Positions 24,625 through 34,644 are shown, counted from the first letter of the stretch. The stretch is DNA of 64,000 bases from Thermomonas sp. (GCF_020850895.1 NZ_JADZDS010000078.1:1-64000), one strand, 5' to 3'. The notes: generated from the sequence alone by a model not told the origin. Made by a program: numbers and translations.

Positions 24625-26634
24625 ATGCACCACGCTGCCCTGCACGGCCTCAACCCTCCGCAGCAACAGGCCGTCCTCCATGTCGAAGGCCCGCTGCTGG
24701 TGCTGGCCGGCGCCGGCAGCGGCAAGACCCGCGTCATCGTCGAGAAGATCGCGCACCTGGTGCAGTCCGGGCGCTATCCGGCCAAGCGTATCGCCGCCAT
24801 CACCTTCACCAACAAATCCGCGCGCGAGATGCGCGAGCGCGTGGCCCGGCGCATCAAGGGCGAGGCCGCGCAGGAACTCACTGTCTGCACCTTCCACGCG
24901 CTGGGCCTGAAGATCCTGCAGATCGAGCACGCCAAGCTCGGCCTGCGGCGCGGCTTCTCGATCTTCGACGCCGACGATTCCAGCGCCCAGATCAAGGACC
25001 TGCTGCCCGCCGGCAGCAAGCCCGATGTGATCGAGGCGATGAAGCAATTGATCAGCCGCGCCAAGAACGCGGCGCTGTCGCCCGAGCAGGCGCTCGAAGC
25101 CGCACGCAGCCCGCGCGAACGTGAAGCAGCGGCGCTGTATGCGCGTTACCAGCAGCGGCTGGCGTCGTTCAATGCGGTGGATTTCGACGATCTGATCCGG
25201 CTGCCATTGCAGTTGCTCGAATCCGATGACGAGGCGCGGGCCGGCTGGCGTGAGCGCATCGGTTACCTGCTGGTCGACGAATGCCAGGACAGCAATGACG
25301 CCCAGTACCGCCTGCTGAAGGCGCTTGCGGGCGAGGCGGGCCAGTTCACCTGCGTCGGCGATGACGACCAGAGCATCTACGCATGGCGCGGTGCCAATCC
25401 CGACAACCTGATGACCTTGGGCAGCGATTATCCGGCGCTGCGCATCATCAAGCTGGAGCAGAACTACCGCTGCTCCAGCCGCGTCCTGCGCGCCGCCAAT
25501 GCGCTGATCGCGCACAACCCGCACGAACATCCGAAGACCCTGTGGAGCAACGCCGCCGACGGCGAGCGCATCCGCGTCTGGGAATGTCGCGATGCCGGCC
25601 ACGAGGCCGACAAGGTCGCCGCCGAGATCCAGTTCACTGCACGCAAGCACGCCGTCGTCGATGACGTTCCGCCGTGGAGCGACTTCTGCATCCTGTTCCG
25701 CGGCAACCACCAGAGCCGCGCGCTGGAGAAATCGCTGCAACTGCTGCGCATTCCCTACCACCTGTCCGGCGGCACCGCCTTCCTCGACCGCGGCGAGGTC
25801 AAGGACGCGCTGGCCTGGCTGCGGCTGTTGGCCAATCCCGAGGACGACGCCGCCTTCCTGCGCGCGGTGCAATCGCCCAACCGTGGCGTCGGTGCCACGA
25901 CACTGGCCAAGCTCGGCGAAATGGCCGCGCACGCGCACCTGCCGCTGGCACGCGCCGCCGAATCGATCAGCCTGTGCAAGCAATTGCCCGCGCGTACGGG
26001 CAATGCCCTGCAAGGCTTCAACGATATCGTCCACAGCCTGCGCAAGGCCGCGCATGTGTTGCCGCCTGCCGAACTGGTGCGCAAGCTCAACGAAGACTCC
26101 GGCTTGTTGACTGCGCTGCGTGCGCAATGCAAGGGCGATGCGCAATTCCAATCACGTCGACGCAATCTCGACGAACTGGCGGATTGGTTCGATGGCCCGA
26201 AGACCTCTGGACCGGGTGACCTTGCCGCCGCGCTGGCCTTGCTGTCGCATGCCGACAAGGGCGATGCCGGCAACCAGGTCCGGCTGATGTCCTTGCATGC
26301 GGCGAAAGGGCTGGAATTCCGCTTCGTGTTCATCGTCGGCGTGGAAGACGGCAACCTGCCGCACGAGGCGAGCATTGAAGAAGGCCGCCTCGACGAGGAG
26401 CGCCGCCTGTTCTACGTCGGCATCACCCGCGCCAAGGAACGCTTGTGGCTGTCACATGCGAAGGAAGCCCAGCGCTGGGGCGACAAACTGCGGCTGCAGC
26501 CGAGCCGCTTCATCGACGAACTGCCGGCCGCGGAACTGCAGCGTGACGGTGCCGATCCGGAGGCCGACGCCGAACAGAAAAACGAACGCCGGCGCATGGC
26601 GATCGAGGATATTCGCGCATTGTTGGCCAAATAG
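24625..26634 (+). CDS. rep: ATP-dependent DNA helicase Rep
   Basis: A 669-residue UvrD/Rep-family 3'-5' helicase that helps forks past obstacles. The start at 24625 gives a length close to E. coli Rep (673). Motifs in order: Walker A GAGSGKT, motif Ia ITFTNKSAREM, Walker B LLVDECQDSNDAQY, motif III GDDDQSIYAWRGA, motif IV YRCSSRVLRAAN, motif V LMSLHAAKGLEF and motif VI RRLFYVGITRAKERL. The LQGFN/NNRGVG features seen in Rep separate it from UvrD, so Rep is preferred. Confidence 0.92.
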   Translation: MHHAALHGLNPPQQQAVLHVEGPLLVLAGAGSGKTRVIVEKIAHLVQSGRYPAKRIAAITFTNKSAREMRERVARRIKGEAAQELTVCTFHALGLKILQIEHAKLGLRRGFSIFDADDSSAQIKDLLPAGSKPDVIEAMKQLISRAKNAALSPEQALEAARSPREREAAALYARYQQRLASFNAVDFDDLIRLPLQLLESDDEARAGWRERIGYLLVDECQDSNDAQYRLLKALAGEAGQFTCVGDDDQSIYAWRGANPDNLMTLGSDYPALRIIKLEQNYRCSSRVLRAANALIAHNPHEHPKTLWSNAADGERIRVWECRDAGHEADKVAAEIQFTARKHAVVDDVPPWSDFCILFRGNHQSRALEKSLQLLRIPYHLSGGTAFLDRGEVKDALAWLRLLANPEDDAAFLRAVQSPNRGVGATTLAKLGEMAAHAHLPLARAAESISLCKQLPARTGNALQGFNDIVHSLRKAAHVLPPAELVRKLNEDSGLLTALRAQCKGDAQFQSRRRNLDELADWFDGPKTSGPGDLAAALALLSHADKGDAGNQVRLMSLHAAKGLEFRFVFIVGVEDGNLPHEASIEEGRLDEERRLFYVGITRAKERLWLSHAKEAQRWGDKLRLQPSRFIDELPAAELQRDGADPEADAEQKNERRRMAIEDIRALLAK

Positions 26635-26687
26635 GACCGCCCGCGCCGACTCGCTACACTGCGGGAAGCAAACCCTGGAGTCGACCC

Positions 26688-27521
26688 ATGCGCCGCCTGC
26701 TCGCCGTCGTCCTCGTCACCCTGCTCACGGCCTGTACCGCGCCGGCGCTGCGCCCGGATGCCGCGGCCTCCGAGGTGCGCGATATCACCGATCTTGCAGC
26801 GGTCGCACCGGCGTTTGCGGAAAGCCACGCACGCACCTTGCTGGTGCTCGACATCGACGACACCCTGTTGACCTCGGAGGGCTTCTACGGCAGCGACACC
26901 TGGTACGAATGGCAGAGCAAACTGCCTGCCAGCGACCCGGACAAGCTGCCCTGCATCTTTTCCCTGATCGCCCTCAATTACGAAGCCGGCACCCAGTTGC
27001 CGACCCAGCCCGATGGCCCCGCGCTGATCAATGCCATCCATGCCGACAAGCTGCTGCTGACCTCGCGCAGCGCGTTCTACCGCGGTGGCACCCTGCGCAC
27101 GCTGGCCAGCGCGGGCTACGCACTCCCGGCGATGCTTGGCGGCATCAGCGAAGGTCGCAGCTGGGATTTCCGCAAAGCGCCCGACGCCAAGCCGATGCGG
27201 GTGGTCTACGACCAGGGCCTGTTCATGACCACCGGGCAGGACAAGGGCAAGGTCCTGCTCGATCTGTTCCGCGAACTGCGCATCCACTACGACCGCGTGG
27301 TGCTGGTCGATGACGGCCAGCAGAACATCGACAATATGCGCGCCGCCCTGCTCAACGCCGGCATCGATTATCTCGGCCTGCACTACGTGCACGTCGACAA
27401 ATCCGTTACCCCCGAACGGATCGCCGCTGCGCGCGCCGGCTGGCAACACTGGCGCAGCTTGCTGGAGGCCAACTACCCGCATCGCCTGCAGGCGATGGAG
27501 CAGGGCAAGTGCAACGAGTGA
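26688..27521 (+). CDS. DUF2608 lipoprotein, HAD-like phosphatase
   Basis: A 277-residue predicted lipoprotein (lipobox LLTAC) with the HAD-superfamily nucleophile motif LDIDDTLLT near residue 52 and later acidic motifs VVLVDDGQQNID, consistent with the DUF2608 group of HAD proteins. Envelope location suggests a periplasmic phosphatase, but the substrate is unknown. It runs with the next lipoprotein gene in the same direction with a gap of about 90 bases. Confidence 0.8.
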   Translation: MRRLLAVVLVTLLTACTAPALRPDAAASEVRDITDLAAVAPAFAESHARTLLVLDIDDTLLTSEGFYGSDTWYEWQSKLPASDPDKLPCIFSLIALNYEAGTQLPTQPDGPALINAIHADKLLLTSRSAFYRGGTLRTLASAGYALPAMLGGISEGRSWDFRKAPDAKPMRVVYDQGLFMTTGQDKGKVLLDLFRELRIHYDRVVLVDDGQQNIDNMRAALLNAGIDYLGLHYVHVDKSVTPERIAAARAGWQHWRSLLEANYPHRLQAMEQGKCNE

Positions 27522-27614
27522 GCGGCGTCCAGCCTTGGCTGCTGAACACCGAGTGCGTTGCTTGATCCGGCAGCGGCTTGCGCGATGCCCCGCCCAGCCA
27601 CGACACTCGCTTGC

Positions 27615-28571
27615 ATGACCGGCCCGGACCACCTCCGAACCGCGCCCCGATTTGCACTGCTGTTGTGCGGTGCGTTGGTCCTATCTTGGCTGTCAGGCTG
27701 CCGACCAACGCCGGAAACCGCCGCAACCGATGCATCCGGTCTGCGCAATGCCGCCGCCGAACGCCCGGTCGATGCCGTGCTTGTGCTGCGCGACCGCCTG
27801 CTGGCGCGCGACGGTGCCGGCTTTGCGCACGTGGCCCTGCCGCCTGCGCTGCACGCACAGGTGGAAACCGCCTGGCGCGCTGGCCGCAGCCGCTGGCCAC
27901 TGGAGGAATTGCCGCTGGATGGCGACATTCCGCGCATGCTTGCCGCATTGCAGGAGCCCGGTGCAACGCGCAGCCTGATGGACAGCTTCCATCGCCAGTT
28001 CGCTGGGGCCGATGGCGACATCGACCAAGCCGTGCGGACGCTGGTCGTGTTCGGTCGCAGTTACCTGCAAAAGGACCCGGACTACAACGACGAACAGCGC
28101 AAGCACATCGACCAGGCAATGATGGCACTGGGCGATTGGGCGCTGGCCGCGCCCTTGTCCGATCCGAACCGCGCACAACACCTGTTCTCGGCACTTGCTG
28201 CGTCCGCCACGCGCACGGGTATCGACGGTCGCCACGCGAAGACAGATCTTGCGCGGCTCGGAATGACGGCCGGACTCGCCCGGCTGTCGCGCTTCTACGC
28301 CACCTTGCTTACCCAGATGCGCCTGCAATACGGCCTGGATTTCGACGCCAGCCTGCGCAGCGCGCAGGTGAGCCTGCTGCAGCAGACCGGTGACACCGCG
28401 CGGCTGCGCCTGCAATACCAATTCGCCGGCCAGCCAGTCGATGCCATCATCCCGGTGGTGCGCATCGACGGGCACTGGTACCTCGCCGACTACGTGGCCG
28501 ATGCGCGGCGTTCGCTGGCCAGCCCGCCCGCCGTCGCCGTGCCCTCGGCCGCACCACCGCCAAAACCGTGA
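27615..28571 (+). CDS. Lipoprotein of unknown function
   Basis: The ATG at 27615 starts a signal peptide (FALLLCGALVLSWLSGC) ending in a lipidated Cys. The 318-residue protein is mostly helical with a beta segment at the end (LRLQYQFAGQPVDAIIPVVRIDGHWYLADYVAD), which reads like a small lumenal domain used for ligand or partner binding. No family is recognised. It lies between the DUF2608 phosphatase and plsB and may share their transcript. Confidence 0.65.
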   Translation: MTGPDHLRTAPRFALLLCGALVLSWLSGCRPTPETAATDASGLRNAAAERPVDAVLVLRDRLLARDGAGFAHVALPPALHAQVETAWRAGRSRWPLEELPLDGDIPRMLAALQEPGATRSLMDSFHRQFAGADGDIDQAVRTLVVFGRSYLQKDPDYNDEQRKHIDQAMMALGDWALAAPLSDPNRAQHLFSALAASATRTGIDGRHAKTDLARLGMTAGLARLSRFYATLLTQMRLQYGLDFDASLRSAQVSLLQQTGDTARLRLQYQFAGQPVDAIIPVVRIDGHWYLADYVADARRSLASPPAVAVPSAAPPPKP

Positions 28572-28639
28572 CCGCGGTCGCAATTCCCGTGGCGGCCTGA
28601 ACCCACGGCCAGAAGCGCCACGCGGGGCGCTCGGCCATA

Positions 28640-31396
28640 ATGAAGACGATGCCCGATCCCCAATCTCCCCAGCAGGTGGGTCTGTTCGATCAGACCAACG
28701 CCACGACGCCAGTGTCGTCCGGCACCGAGACGATCCCTGCAAGCGAGGCCAACGCCCCGGCCACACCGGAGGTGCCGTTGCCGCTGCCCGGGTTTCTCGC
28801 TGAATCCACGCCGCCAACAGGCACTGGCAACGCGGAAGATCCCGCCGCCGCGCACGCTGCCGCACCCCAGCCCATCAGGGCACGCACGCCCCTGTGGGCG
28901 AGCCTGTTGGGTTGGCTGCTCGATCCCTGGCTCAAGCTCGATATCGGCAATGGTGCGCAGGTCACGATCGATCCGGAACGCCCGATCTGCTACGTGCTGG
29001 AAGATTACGGCCTGTCCAATGCGCTGATCCTGCAGCGCGCCTGCCGCGAATCCGGGCTGCCCGCACCGCTGCAGCCAATCACCGGCGATCTGCTGGGCCG
29101 CAAGCGTGCGTATGTCGCGCTGTCGCGCCGCCATTCCAATGCCTTGGGCCTGCTGCCGGGCGCCGAACACAGGACCCATTCCGGCTCGCTGGCTCGGCTG
29201 CTGCAAGCGCATCGCGACAACCCGACGCTGGACGTGCAATTGGTGCCGGTGTCGATCTTCGTGGGCCAGGCGCCCAAACGCACCAGTGGCTGGTTCAGCG
29301 TGCTGTTCTCGGAAAACTGGGCCCTGGTCGGCCGCTTCCGACGCCTGCTGGCGGTGTTGCTGAACGGCCGCGATACCCTCGTCCAGTTCGCGGCGCCGGT
29401 GTCCCTGCGCAGCAGCGTGGCCGAAGGTCTCGACGCCGAACGCACCGTGCGCAAGCTCTCGCGCGTGCTGCGCACCCACTTCCGGCGCGTGCGCGAAGTG
29501 GTGATCGGGCCGGACCTGTCCACCCGCCGCATGTTGGCCGACCAGGTGCTGTCCTCGCCATTGGTCAAGGAGGCGATCGACGACCAGGCCAAGCGCGAGG
29601 GCGGCAAGCAAGCGGCTGCATGGAAGAAAGCCAACGGCTACTTCTGGGAAATCGCCGCCGATTACTCGAACACGGTGGTGCGCTCGGCCAGTTTCTTCCT
29701 GACCTCGGTCTGGAACCGCATCTACCGCGGCGTGCTGGTGCATCACCTCGACCAGTTCAAGCGGGACGCGCCCGGGCACGAAGTCATCTACGTGCCCAGT
29801 CACCGCAGCCACATGGATTACCTGCTGCTGAGCTACCTGCTCTACTCCCACGGCATCGTGGCGCCGCACATCTTCGCCGGCATCAACCTCAACCTGCCGG
29901 TGCTGGGCACCCTGCTGCGCAAGGGCGGCGCGTTCTTCGCCCGTCGCAGCTTCAAGGGCAATGCGCTGTATTCGGCGGTATTCCGCGAATACATGGCGCA
30001 GCTGGTGGCCGGCGGCTATTCGATCGAATACTTCATCGAAGGCGGGCGCTCACGCACCGGCCGTCTGCTGCAGCCCAAGGGCGGCTCGCTGGCGATGACG
30101 GTGCGCGCCTACCTGCGCCAACCCAGCCGCCCGATGCTGTTCCAGCCGGTCTACATCGGCTATGAAAAATTGATGGAGGGCAACAGTTATCTCGACGAAC
30201 TGTCCGGCAAGCCGAAGGAGAAGGAGTCGATCTGGCGGGTGCTGCTGGGCATCCCCAAGGTGCTGCGCAGCAACTACGGCCAGGTGGTGGTGAACTTCGG
30301 CGAACGCATCCAGCTCAAGGACGTGCTGGCCGAGCACGCCGCCGAATGGGACGGCCAACCGATTCCCGATGACGCCAAGCCGAGCTGGTTCGCCAGCGCC
30401 ATCGACGCACTGGCGCAGCGGATCCAGGTCAACGTCAACCGCGCCGCTGACGTCAATCCGATCAACCTGCTGGCGCTGGCCCTGCTGTCGACGCCGAAGA
30501 ACGCGATGGGCGAAGCCGACCTGCGTGCGCAGATCGCGCTGTCCAAGACCCTGTTGGCGGACGTGCCGTATTCGGATTGGGTGACGGTGACGCCGCACAC
30601 ACCAGAGCAGATCATCGCCCATGGTGAGGAGATCGGCCTGATCGAGCGCACCCCGCACCCGCTCGGCGACGTGCTTGGGGTGGAGGGCGAGAAGGCGGTG
30701 CTGCTGAGTTATTTCCGCAACAACGTCCTGCACTTGTTCACCGCCTCGGCGTGGATCGCGGTCTGCCTGCAGAACAACCGTCGCATGGGCCGGCGCCAGC
30801 TGCAGCAGATCGGTCGCTCGCTGTACCCATTCCTGCAGGCTGAGCTGTTCCTGCCCTGGAACGAAGACGAGTTTGCCGAGCGCATCGATCGCACCATCGA
30901 GGTGTTCATCCGCGAAGGCTTGTTGCAACAGGTCAGCGACGATGAAGGCGGCATCCTGCAGCGTTTCGCGGGCCAGACTGATGAAGTGTTCCGCCTGCGC
31001 GCGATCGGGCATTCACTGCAGCAGGCCTTCGAGCGCTACTACATCGCCATCAGCGTGCTGGTGAAGAACGGTTCCGGCACGCTTGGCGCCGGCGAATTGG
31101 AGAGCCTGTGCCAGCTTGCGGCGCAGCGACTGTCGCTGCTGTACGCCAACACCGCGCCGGAATTTTTCGACAAGGCACTGTTCCGCAGCTTCATCCAGAA
31201 GCTGCGTGAGATGAAACTGGTCTGGTCCAACGAAGTCAGCAAGCTCGCCTTCGACGATCGCCTGAAGGCTTGGGTCAAGGACGCCCGCGTGGTGCTGGGC
31301 CGCGAACTGCGCCACACCATCGAGAAGATCAGTCCGGATACTGGGCGCACCACCGGCGAGCATCCGGCCATGACCTCGGTCGACGCCGAGGATTGA
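28640..31396 (+). CDS. plsB: Glycerol-3-phosphate 1-O-acyltransferase PlsB
   Basis: First step of phospholipid synthesis at the inner membrane: acylates glycerol 3-phosphate. The 918-residue protein is somewhat longer than E. coli PlsB (807) because of a proline-rich N-terminal extension. The catalytic HX4D motif is HRSHMD (His388, Asp393), followed by glycerol-phosphate-binding blocks RKGGAFFARRSF and YFIEGGRSRTGR and the FQPVYIGYEK motif. A hairpin terminator follows immediately after the stop. Confidence 0.95.
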   Translation: MKTMPDPQSPQQVGLFDQTNATTPVSSGTETIPASEANAPATPEVPLPLPGFLAESTPPTGTGNAEDPAAAHAAAPQPIRARTPLWASLLGWLLDPWLKLDIGNGAQVTIDPERPICYVLEDYGLSNALILQRACRESGLPAPLQPITGDLLGRKRAYVALSRRHSNALGLLPGAEHRTHSGSLARLLQAHRDNPTLDVQLVPVSIFVGQAPKRTSGWFSVLFSENWALVGRFRRLLAVLLNGRDTLVQFAAPVSLRSSVAEGLDAERTVRKLSRVLRTHFRRVREVVIGPDLSTRRMLADQVLSSPLVKEAIDDQAKREGGKQAAAWKKANGYFWEIAADYSNTVVRSASFFLTSVWNRIYRGVLVHHLDQFKRDAPGHEVIYVPSHRSHMDYLLLSYLLYSHGIVAPHIFAGINLNLPVLGTLLRKGGAFFARRSFKGNALYSAVFREYMAQLVAGGYSIEYFIEGGRSRTGRLLQPKGGSLAMTVRAYLRQPSRPMLFQPVYIGYEKLMEGNSYLDELSGKPKEKESIWRVLLGIPKVLRSNYGQVVVNFGERIQLKDVLAEHAAEWDGQPIPDDAKPSWFASAIDALAQRIQVNVNRAADVNPINLLALALLSTPKNAMGEADLRAQIALSKTLLADVPYSDWVTVTPHTPEQIIAHGEEIGLIERTPHPLGDVLGVEGEKAVLLSYFRNNVLHLFTASAWIAVCLQNNRRMGRRQLQQIGRSLYPFLQAELFLPWNEDEFAERIDRTIEVFIREGLLQQVSDDEGGILQRFAGQTDEVFRLRAIGHSLQQAFERYYIAISVLVKNGSGTLGAGELESLCQLAAQRLSLLYANTAPEFFDKALFRSFIQKLREMKLVWSNEVSKLAFDDRLKAWVKDARVVLGRELRHTIEKISPDTGRTTGEHPAMTSVDAED

Positions 31397-31403
31397 ACAA
31401 GCC

Positions 31404-31429
31404 AAGGACGGGGCCGAAGCCCCGTCCTT
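31404..31429. terminator. Bidirectional terminator between plsB and RCC1-like gene
   Basis: AAGGACGGGGC (31404-31414) and GCCCCGTCCTT (31419-31429) form an 11-bp stem around CGAA; read on the minus strand the loop is TTCG. It starts seven bases after the plsB stop and lies downstream of the convergent RCC1-like gene, so it can end both transcripts, although the T tracts are short. Confidence 0.75.
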
Positions 31430-31462
31430 GTGCCTTCCGCTGGCGCCTCGACCTCGCTTCCT

Positions 31463-33151
31463 TCAGGGCGCACCCCAGCAGGTCCGGCTGCCATCATCAC
31501 GCACGGCACAGGTCTGCTTGTACGACGCGCTGACATGCACGAAGCGTCCCGCCGGTGGCGTTGCCTGCCCGTAGGTATTGCTGCCCCAGCAGGCCAACTC
31601 GCCGCTGTCGCGGATCGCGCAGGCGTGTTCCTCCCCGACCGACAGAGCCTTGAAGCCACCGGTGGGCACCGGCGTGGCCGCCATCGCGCCACCCCAACAC
31701 GCCAGGGTGCCGTTTGGGCGCAGGCCGCAGCTGAATTGGTCGCCTTCGCCGATAGCAAGCCAGCTGCCACCCGGCACCGCAGTGGCACCCGTGCCGCTGT
31801 ATCCCCAGCAGCGGGCGCTGCCATCATTGACGATGCCGCATCCGTGGAAAGAACCCCGGCTGAGTTGGCGGTAATGCATACCGATGCCGATCGGCAGGTA
31901 CGAGGGCATGGTTTGTCCATAGGTATTCGCCCCCCAGCAACCGTAGCCACCTGCGCCAGTCAGGGCGCAGCCACCCAAGCTGCCAACGCGCATGTCAGCG
32001 TACTGGCCTCTGGGCGGGCTGGCGCGACCGCTGTCGTTGAAGCCCCAGCACGCGAGCGTACCGGCGGCACTGCGGGCGCAACTGAAAGCGCCGCCCGCAC
32101 CCACGTCGGCAAAGCTGCCCGCAGGTGGCGTGGCTTCGCCGCTGCCATTGCTGCCAGAACAGACCAGGCTGCCATCGGCATCCAGGTCGCAGGCATGCGC
32201 GTAGCCCGCAGCCACGGTGCCCATGCCGAACGGACCGCGCGGCACATTGAGTTGGCCGTAGCTGTTGTCGCCCCAACAAACGACATTGCCATTCTGATTG
32301 AGCGCGCACGTGTGTCGGTAACCTGCCGCCAATGCCGTAAAGCGGTTCATGCGAGACGAGGGCGGGCGGGATTGACCGTACGTATTGTCGCCAGCACAAA
32401 TCGCCGCGCCACTGGGGCTAAGGCCGCAGGTATGGTTGCCGCCGGCGGTCAGCGCGGTGAACGGCTGCGTCGCAGGCGGATTGTATCCGCCAGCATTGCC
32501 CCAGCAGACCGACGTGCCATTCGCCCGCAGGCCGCAGGTGTGCATGTAGGTCGAAGCAAGCGCGGTGAACACCTCACCACCGGGAACCGTGGATTCACCC
32601 GCAAGGTTGCTTCCCCAGCATTCAGCGACGCCATCCGCGCGCAGGCCGCAGGTATGGGTGTCGCCCGCGACCAGTGCGACGTAGCGCCCCCTCAACGGCG
32701 GGGTGGCTTGCCCATAGTCATTCCGGCCCCAGCACAAGAGGGTGCCCGCAGCACGAAGACCGCAGGTATGCCCATCGCCTGCCGTGATCGCGATGAATGT
32801 TTCTCTTGCAGGGACCGTGGACTGGCCGTAGGCATTGCTACCCCAGCAAACGGCGCTACCGTCGGCTTGCAATGCGCAGCTATGGTCATAACTCGTCGTC
32901 ACGGCGGTGAAATACCCGCGCGTCGGTGGCGAACTCTGCCCCACCCAATTGGCGCCCCAGCATGCCACCGAGCCATCGGCGCGCAGTGCGCAACTGTGAT
33001 AAGTCGCTGTCGCCAACGCCACCACCCGCCCACGCCCGTCCGGCATGGCGCCGGAACTGGTCTGCGCCAGTGCCATCGGCGCCCAAGCCAAGCCCACCAC
33101 GGCCAGCCACAAGGCGCCGAGACTGGTTTTCCACAACGGAATCTTGTTCAT
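31463..33151 (-). CDS. Secreted RCC1-like beta-propeller repeat protein
   Basis: The 562-residue product has a Sec signal peptide (cleavage after ALA, just before QTSSG) and about fourteen RCC1-like repeats of 36-39 residues, each ending in a HxCAL/xCWG-xNxYGQ-type unit. The ATG at 33151 was chosen because it opens the signal peptide and GAGAGTGGG lies upstream. Two Cys per repeat suggest one disulphide per blade in an exported protein. RCC1 folds usually mediate protein contacts; the partner is unknown. It converges on plsB across the shared terminator. Confidence 0.8.
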   Translation of the reverse strand: MNKIPLWKTSLGALWLAVVGLAWAPMALAQTSSGAMPDGRGRVVALATATYHSCALRADGSVACWGANWVGQSSPPTRGYFTAVTTSYDHSCALQADGSAVCWGSNAYGQSTVPARETFIAITAGDGHTCGLRAAGTLLCWGRNDYGQATPPLRGRYVALVAGDTHTCGLRADGVAECWGSNLAGESTVPGGEVFTALASTYMHTCGLRANGTSVCWGNAGGYNPPATQPFTALTAGGNHTCGLSPSGAAICAGDNTYGQSRPPSSRMNRFTALAAGYRHTCALNQNGNVVCWGDNSYGQLNVPRGPFGMGTVAAGYAHACDLDADGSLVCSGSNGSGEATPPAGSFADVGAGGAFSCARSAAGTLACWGFNDSGRASPPRGQYADMRVGSLGGCALTGAGGYGCWGANTYGQTMPSYLPIGIGMHYRQLSRGSFHGCGIVNDGSARCWGYSGTGATAVPGGSWLAIGEGDQFSCGLRPNGTLACWGGAMAATPVPTGGFKALSVGEEHACAIRDSGELACWGSNTYGQATPPAGRFVHVSASYKQTCAVRDDGSRTCWGAP

Positions 33152-33281
33152 CACCCACTCTCGCTGACACCGGCGAACGCCGGCTTCCCGAGGTCTAGCG
33201 GGAAACAAGGAGGCGAGAGGACATCACATCCGTGGAAAGCACCTGAATGCGGCTTGCGGCGATCAGCGCACCGCTACCGGA

Positions 33282-33500
33282 TCATGCCGGCTCATCCGGG
33301 ATCAGCAGGTTGTCGATCCAGGCGATCTGGTCTTTCAGCCGCAGCTTGCGTTTCTTCATCCGCTTGAGCAGCAGCTCATCGGACTGCAAATCGGATTGCA
33401 GGCGGGCAATGGCCTCGTCGAGATCGCGGTGCTCCTCGCGCAGCTCCATCACCAGCCGCGCCAGCTTGGCCAATTCACTGGATTCGAGCATTCGGCCCAT
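33282..33500 (-). CDS. DUF465 (YdcH) family small protein
   Basis: A 72-residue highly charged helical protein containing [18 protein letters not shown] and [19 protein letters not shown], the heptad-like pattern of the DUF465/YdcH family, whose role is not established. The ATG at 33500 is followed by another in-frame ATG three codons later, so the exact start is uncertain. It is divergent from ttcA with a 63-base gap. Confidence 0.8.
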   Translation of the reverse strand: MGRMLESSELAKLARLVMELREEHRDLDEAIARLQSDLQSDELLLKRMKKRKLRLKDQIAWIDNLLIPDEPA

Positions 33501-33563
33501 GGCCAGAGCATAGCGCGCCTTTCGACCGCAGGCATTTGCCCGGCGCAGGTAAAATGGCGGGGA

Positions 33564-34466
33564 ATGAACATTCTGCCGATTCTCGATTCCATGCCCCGGT
33601 CCGCTTCGGAGTCCGCCGCCCGAGCCAAGCGCGAGACCGACAAGCTGGCCAAGCGCCTGCGCCACCAGGTCGGCCGTGCGATTGCCGACTTCGGCATGAT
33701 CGAAGACGGCGACAAGGTGATGGTCTGCCTGTCCGGCGGCAAGGACAGCTACACCCTGCTGGACGTGCTGCTGCAATTGCAGAAGAAGGCGCCGGTCGAT
33801 TTTTCCATCACCGCGGTCAACCTCGACCAGAAGCAGCCCGGGTTCCCCGAACACGTCCTGCCCGACTACCTGCATTCGATTGGCGTGGACTTCCACATCA
33901 TCGAGCAGGACACCTATTCGGTCGTCACCCGGGTGATCCCGGAAGGCAAGACGATGTGCTCACTGTGCTCGCGGCTGCGGCGCGGCGCGCTGTATACCTA
34001 TGCCGAGGAACACGGCTACACCAAGATTGCGCTGGGTCACCACCGCGATGACCTGGTCAACACGTTTTTCCTCAACCTGTTCTTCCACGCCAAGCTGTCG
34101 GGGATGCCGCCGAAGTTGCTGAGTGACGACGGCAAGCACGTGGTCATCCGGCCGCTGGCCTATGTACGCGAGGCCGATATCGAGCAGTACGCCGAGGCCA
34201 GGGGTTTTCCGATCATTCCCTGCAACCTGTGCGGCTCGCAGGACAACCTGCAGCGCAAGCAGGTCAAGAAGATGCTGGCGCAGTGGGAGAAAGACTCGCC
34301 GGGCCGCATCGAAACCATGGCGCGGGCGCTGGGCGATATCCGCCCGTCGCAACTCTCCGACCCCAAGTTGTTCGATTTTCTTGCGCTGGGCAAACGCGGC
34401 GACGGCGATCTGCCGGATGCGCATGCGTGGCTGTCCTCCTCGACCACAGGCGATGTGGATGCCTGA
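33564..34466 (+). CDS. ttcA: tRNA 2-thiocytidine(32) synthetase TtcA
   Basis: Thiolates cytidine 32 in certain tRNAs, using ATP and an iron-sulfur cluster. The product has the PP-loop SGGKDS, LGHHRDD, and the two Cys-x2-Cys motifs CSLC and CNLC that hold the cluster. The ATG at 33564 gives 300 residues; an ATG at 33591 is also possible. TAAAAT at 33550-33555 would put transcription start almost at the first ATG, so the mRNA may be nearly leaderless if that start is used. Confidence 0.95.
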   Translation: MNILPILDSMPRSASESAARAKRETDKLAKRLRHQVGRAIADFGMIEDGDKVMVCLSGGKDSYTLLDVLLQLQKKAPVDFSITAVNLDQKQPGFPEHVLPDYLHSIGVDFHIIEQDTYSVVTRVIPEGKTMCSLCSRLRRGALYTYAEEHGYTKIALGHHRDDLVNTFFLNLFFHAKLSGMPPKLLSDDGKHVVIRPLAYVREADIEQYAEARGFPIIPCNLCGSQDNLQRKQVKKMLAQWEKDSPGRIETMARALGDIRPSQLSDPKLFDFLALGKRGDGDLPDAHAWLSSSTTGDVDA

Positions 34467-34476
34467 AGGTTGATAT

Positions 34477-34622
34477 CACCGCAGGCGCTGCGGAGGCCTG
34501 ACACCGCGGGTGCTGCGGAGGCCTGAGGCTTGCCGCGACCATCGGCGACAGGGACGTCGCCGATGAGCCTCCATGGATGGATTCACGGCGTGTCGCGGCA
34601 AGCCTCAGGCGTCCGCAGCGCC
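34477..34622. repeat. Nested direct and inverted repeat between ttcA and rdgC
   Basis: Two adjacent 25-base units (34477-34501 and 34502-34526), beginning CACCGC and ending GCTGCGGAGGCCTGA, differ at two positions. The second unit leads into a 31-base arm at 34509-34539 that pairs with 34592-34622 with two mismatches. Inside lies a second hairpin, CATCGGCGAC/GTCGCCGATG (34540-34549, 34556-34565). The whole element occupies most of the gap between ttcA and rdgC. No transposase is present; it looks like a non-autonomous interspersed repeat. Confidence 0.8.
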
Positions 34623-34644
34623 TCTCTCGATACTGGAATCCCGA

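Noticed and set aside
24481..26151. 556-codon minus-strand frame opposite rep
   Set aside because: Overlaps both tdk and rep and has no recognisable domain; shadow of Rep.
26412..27632. 406-codon minus-strand frame opposite rep, the phosphatase and the lipoprotein gene
   Set aside because: Spans several genes on the opposite strand with no motif; shadow.
31430..33367. 645-codon + strand reading frame opposite the RCC1-like gene
   Set aside because: It mirrors the repeat pattern of the RCC1-like gene in antisense, has no family resemblance, and starts without a ribosome-binding site; it is a high-GC shadow.
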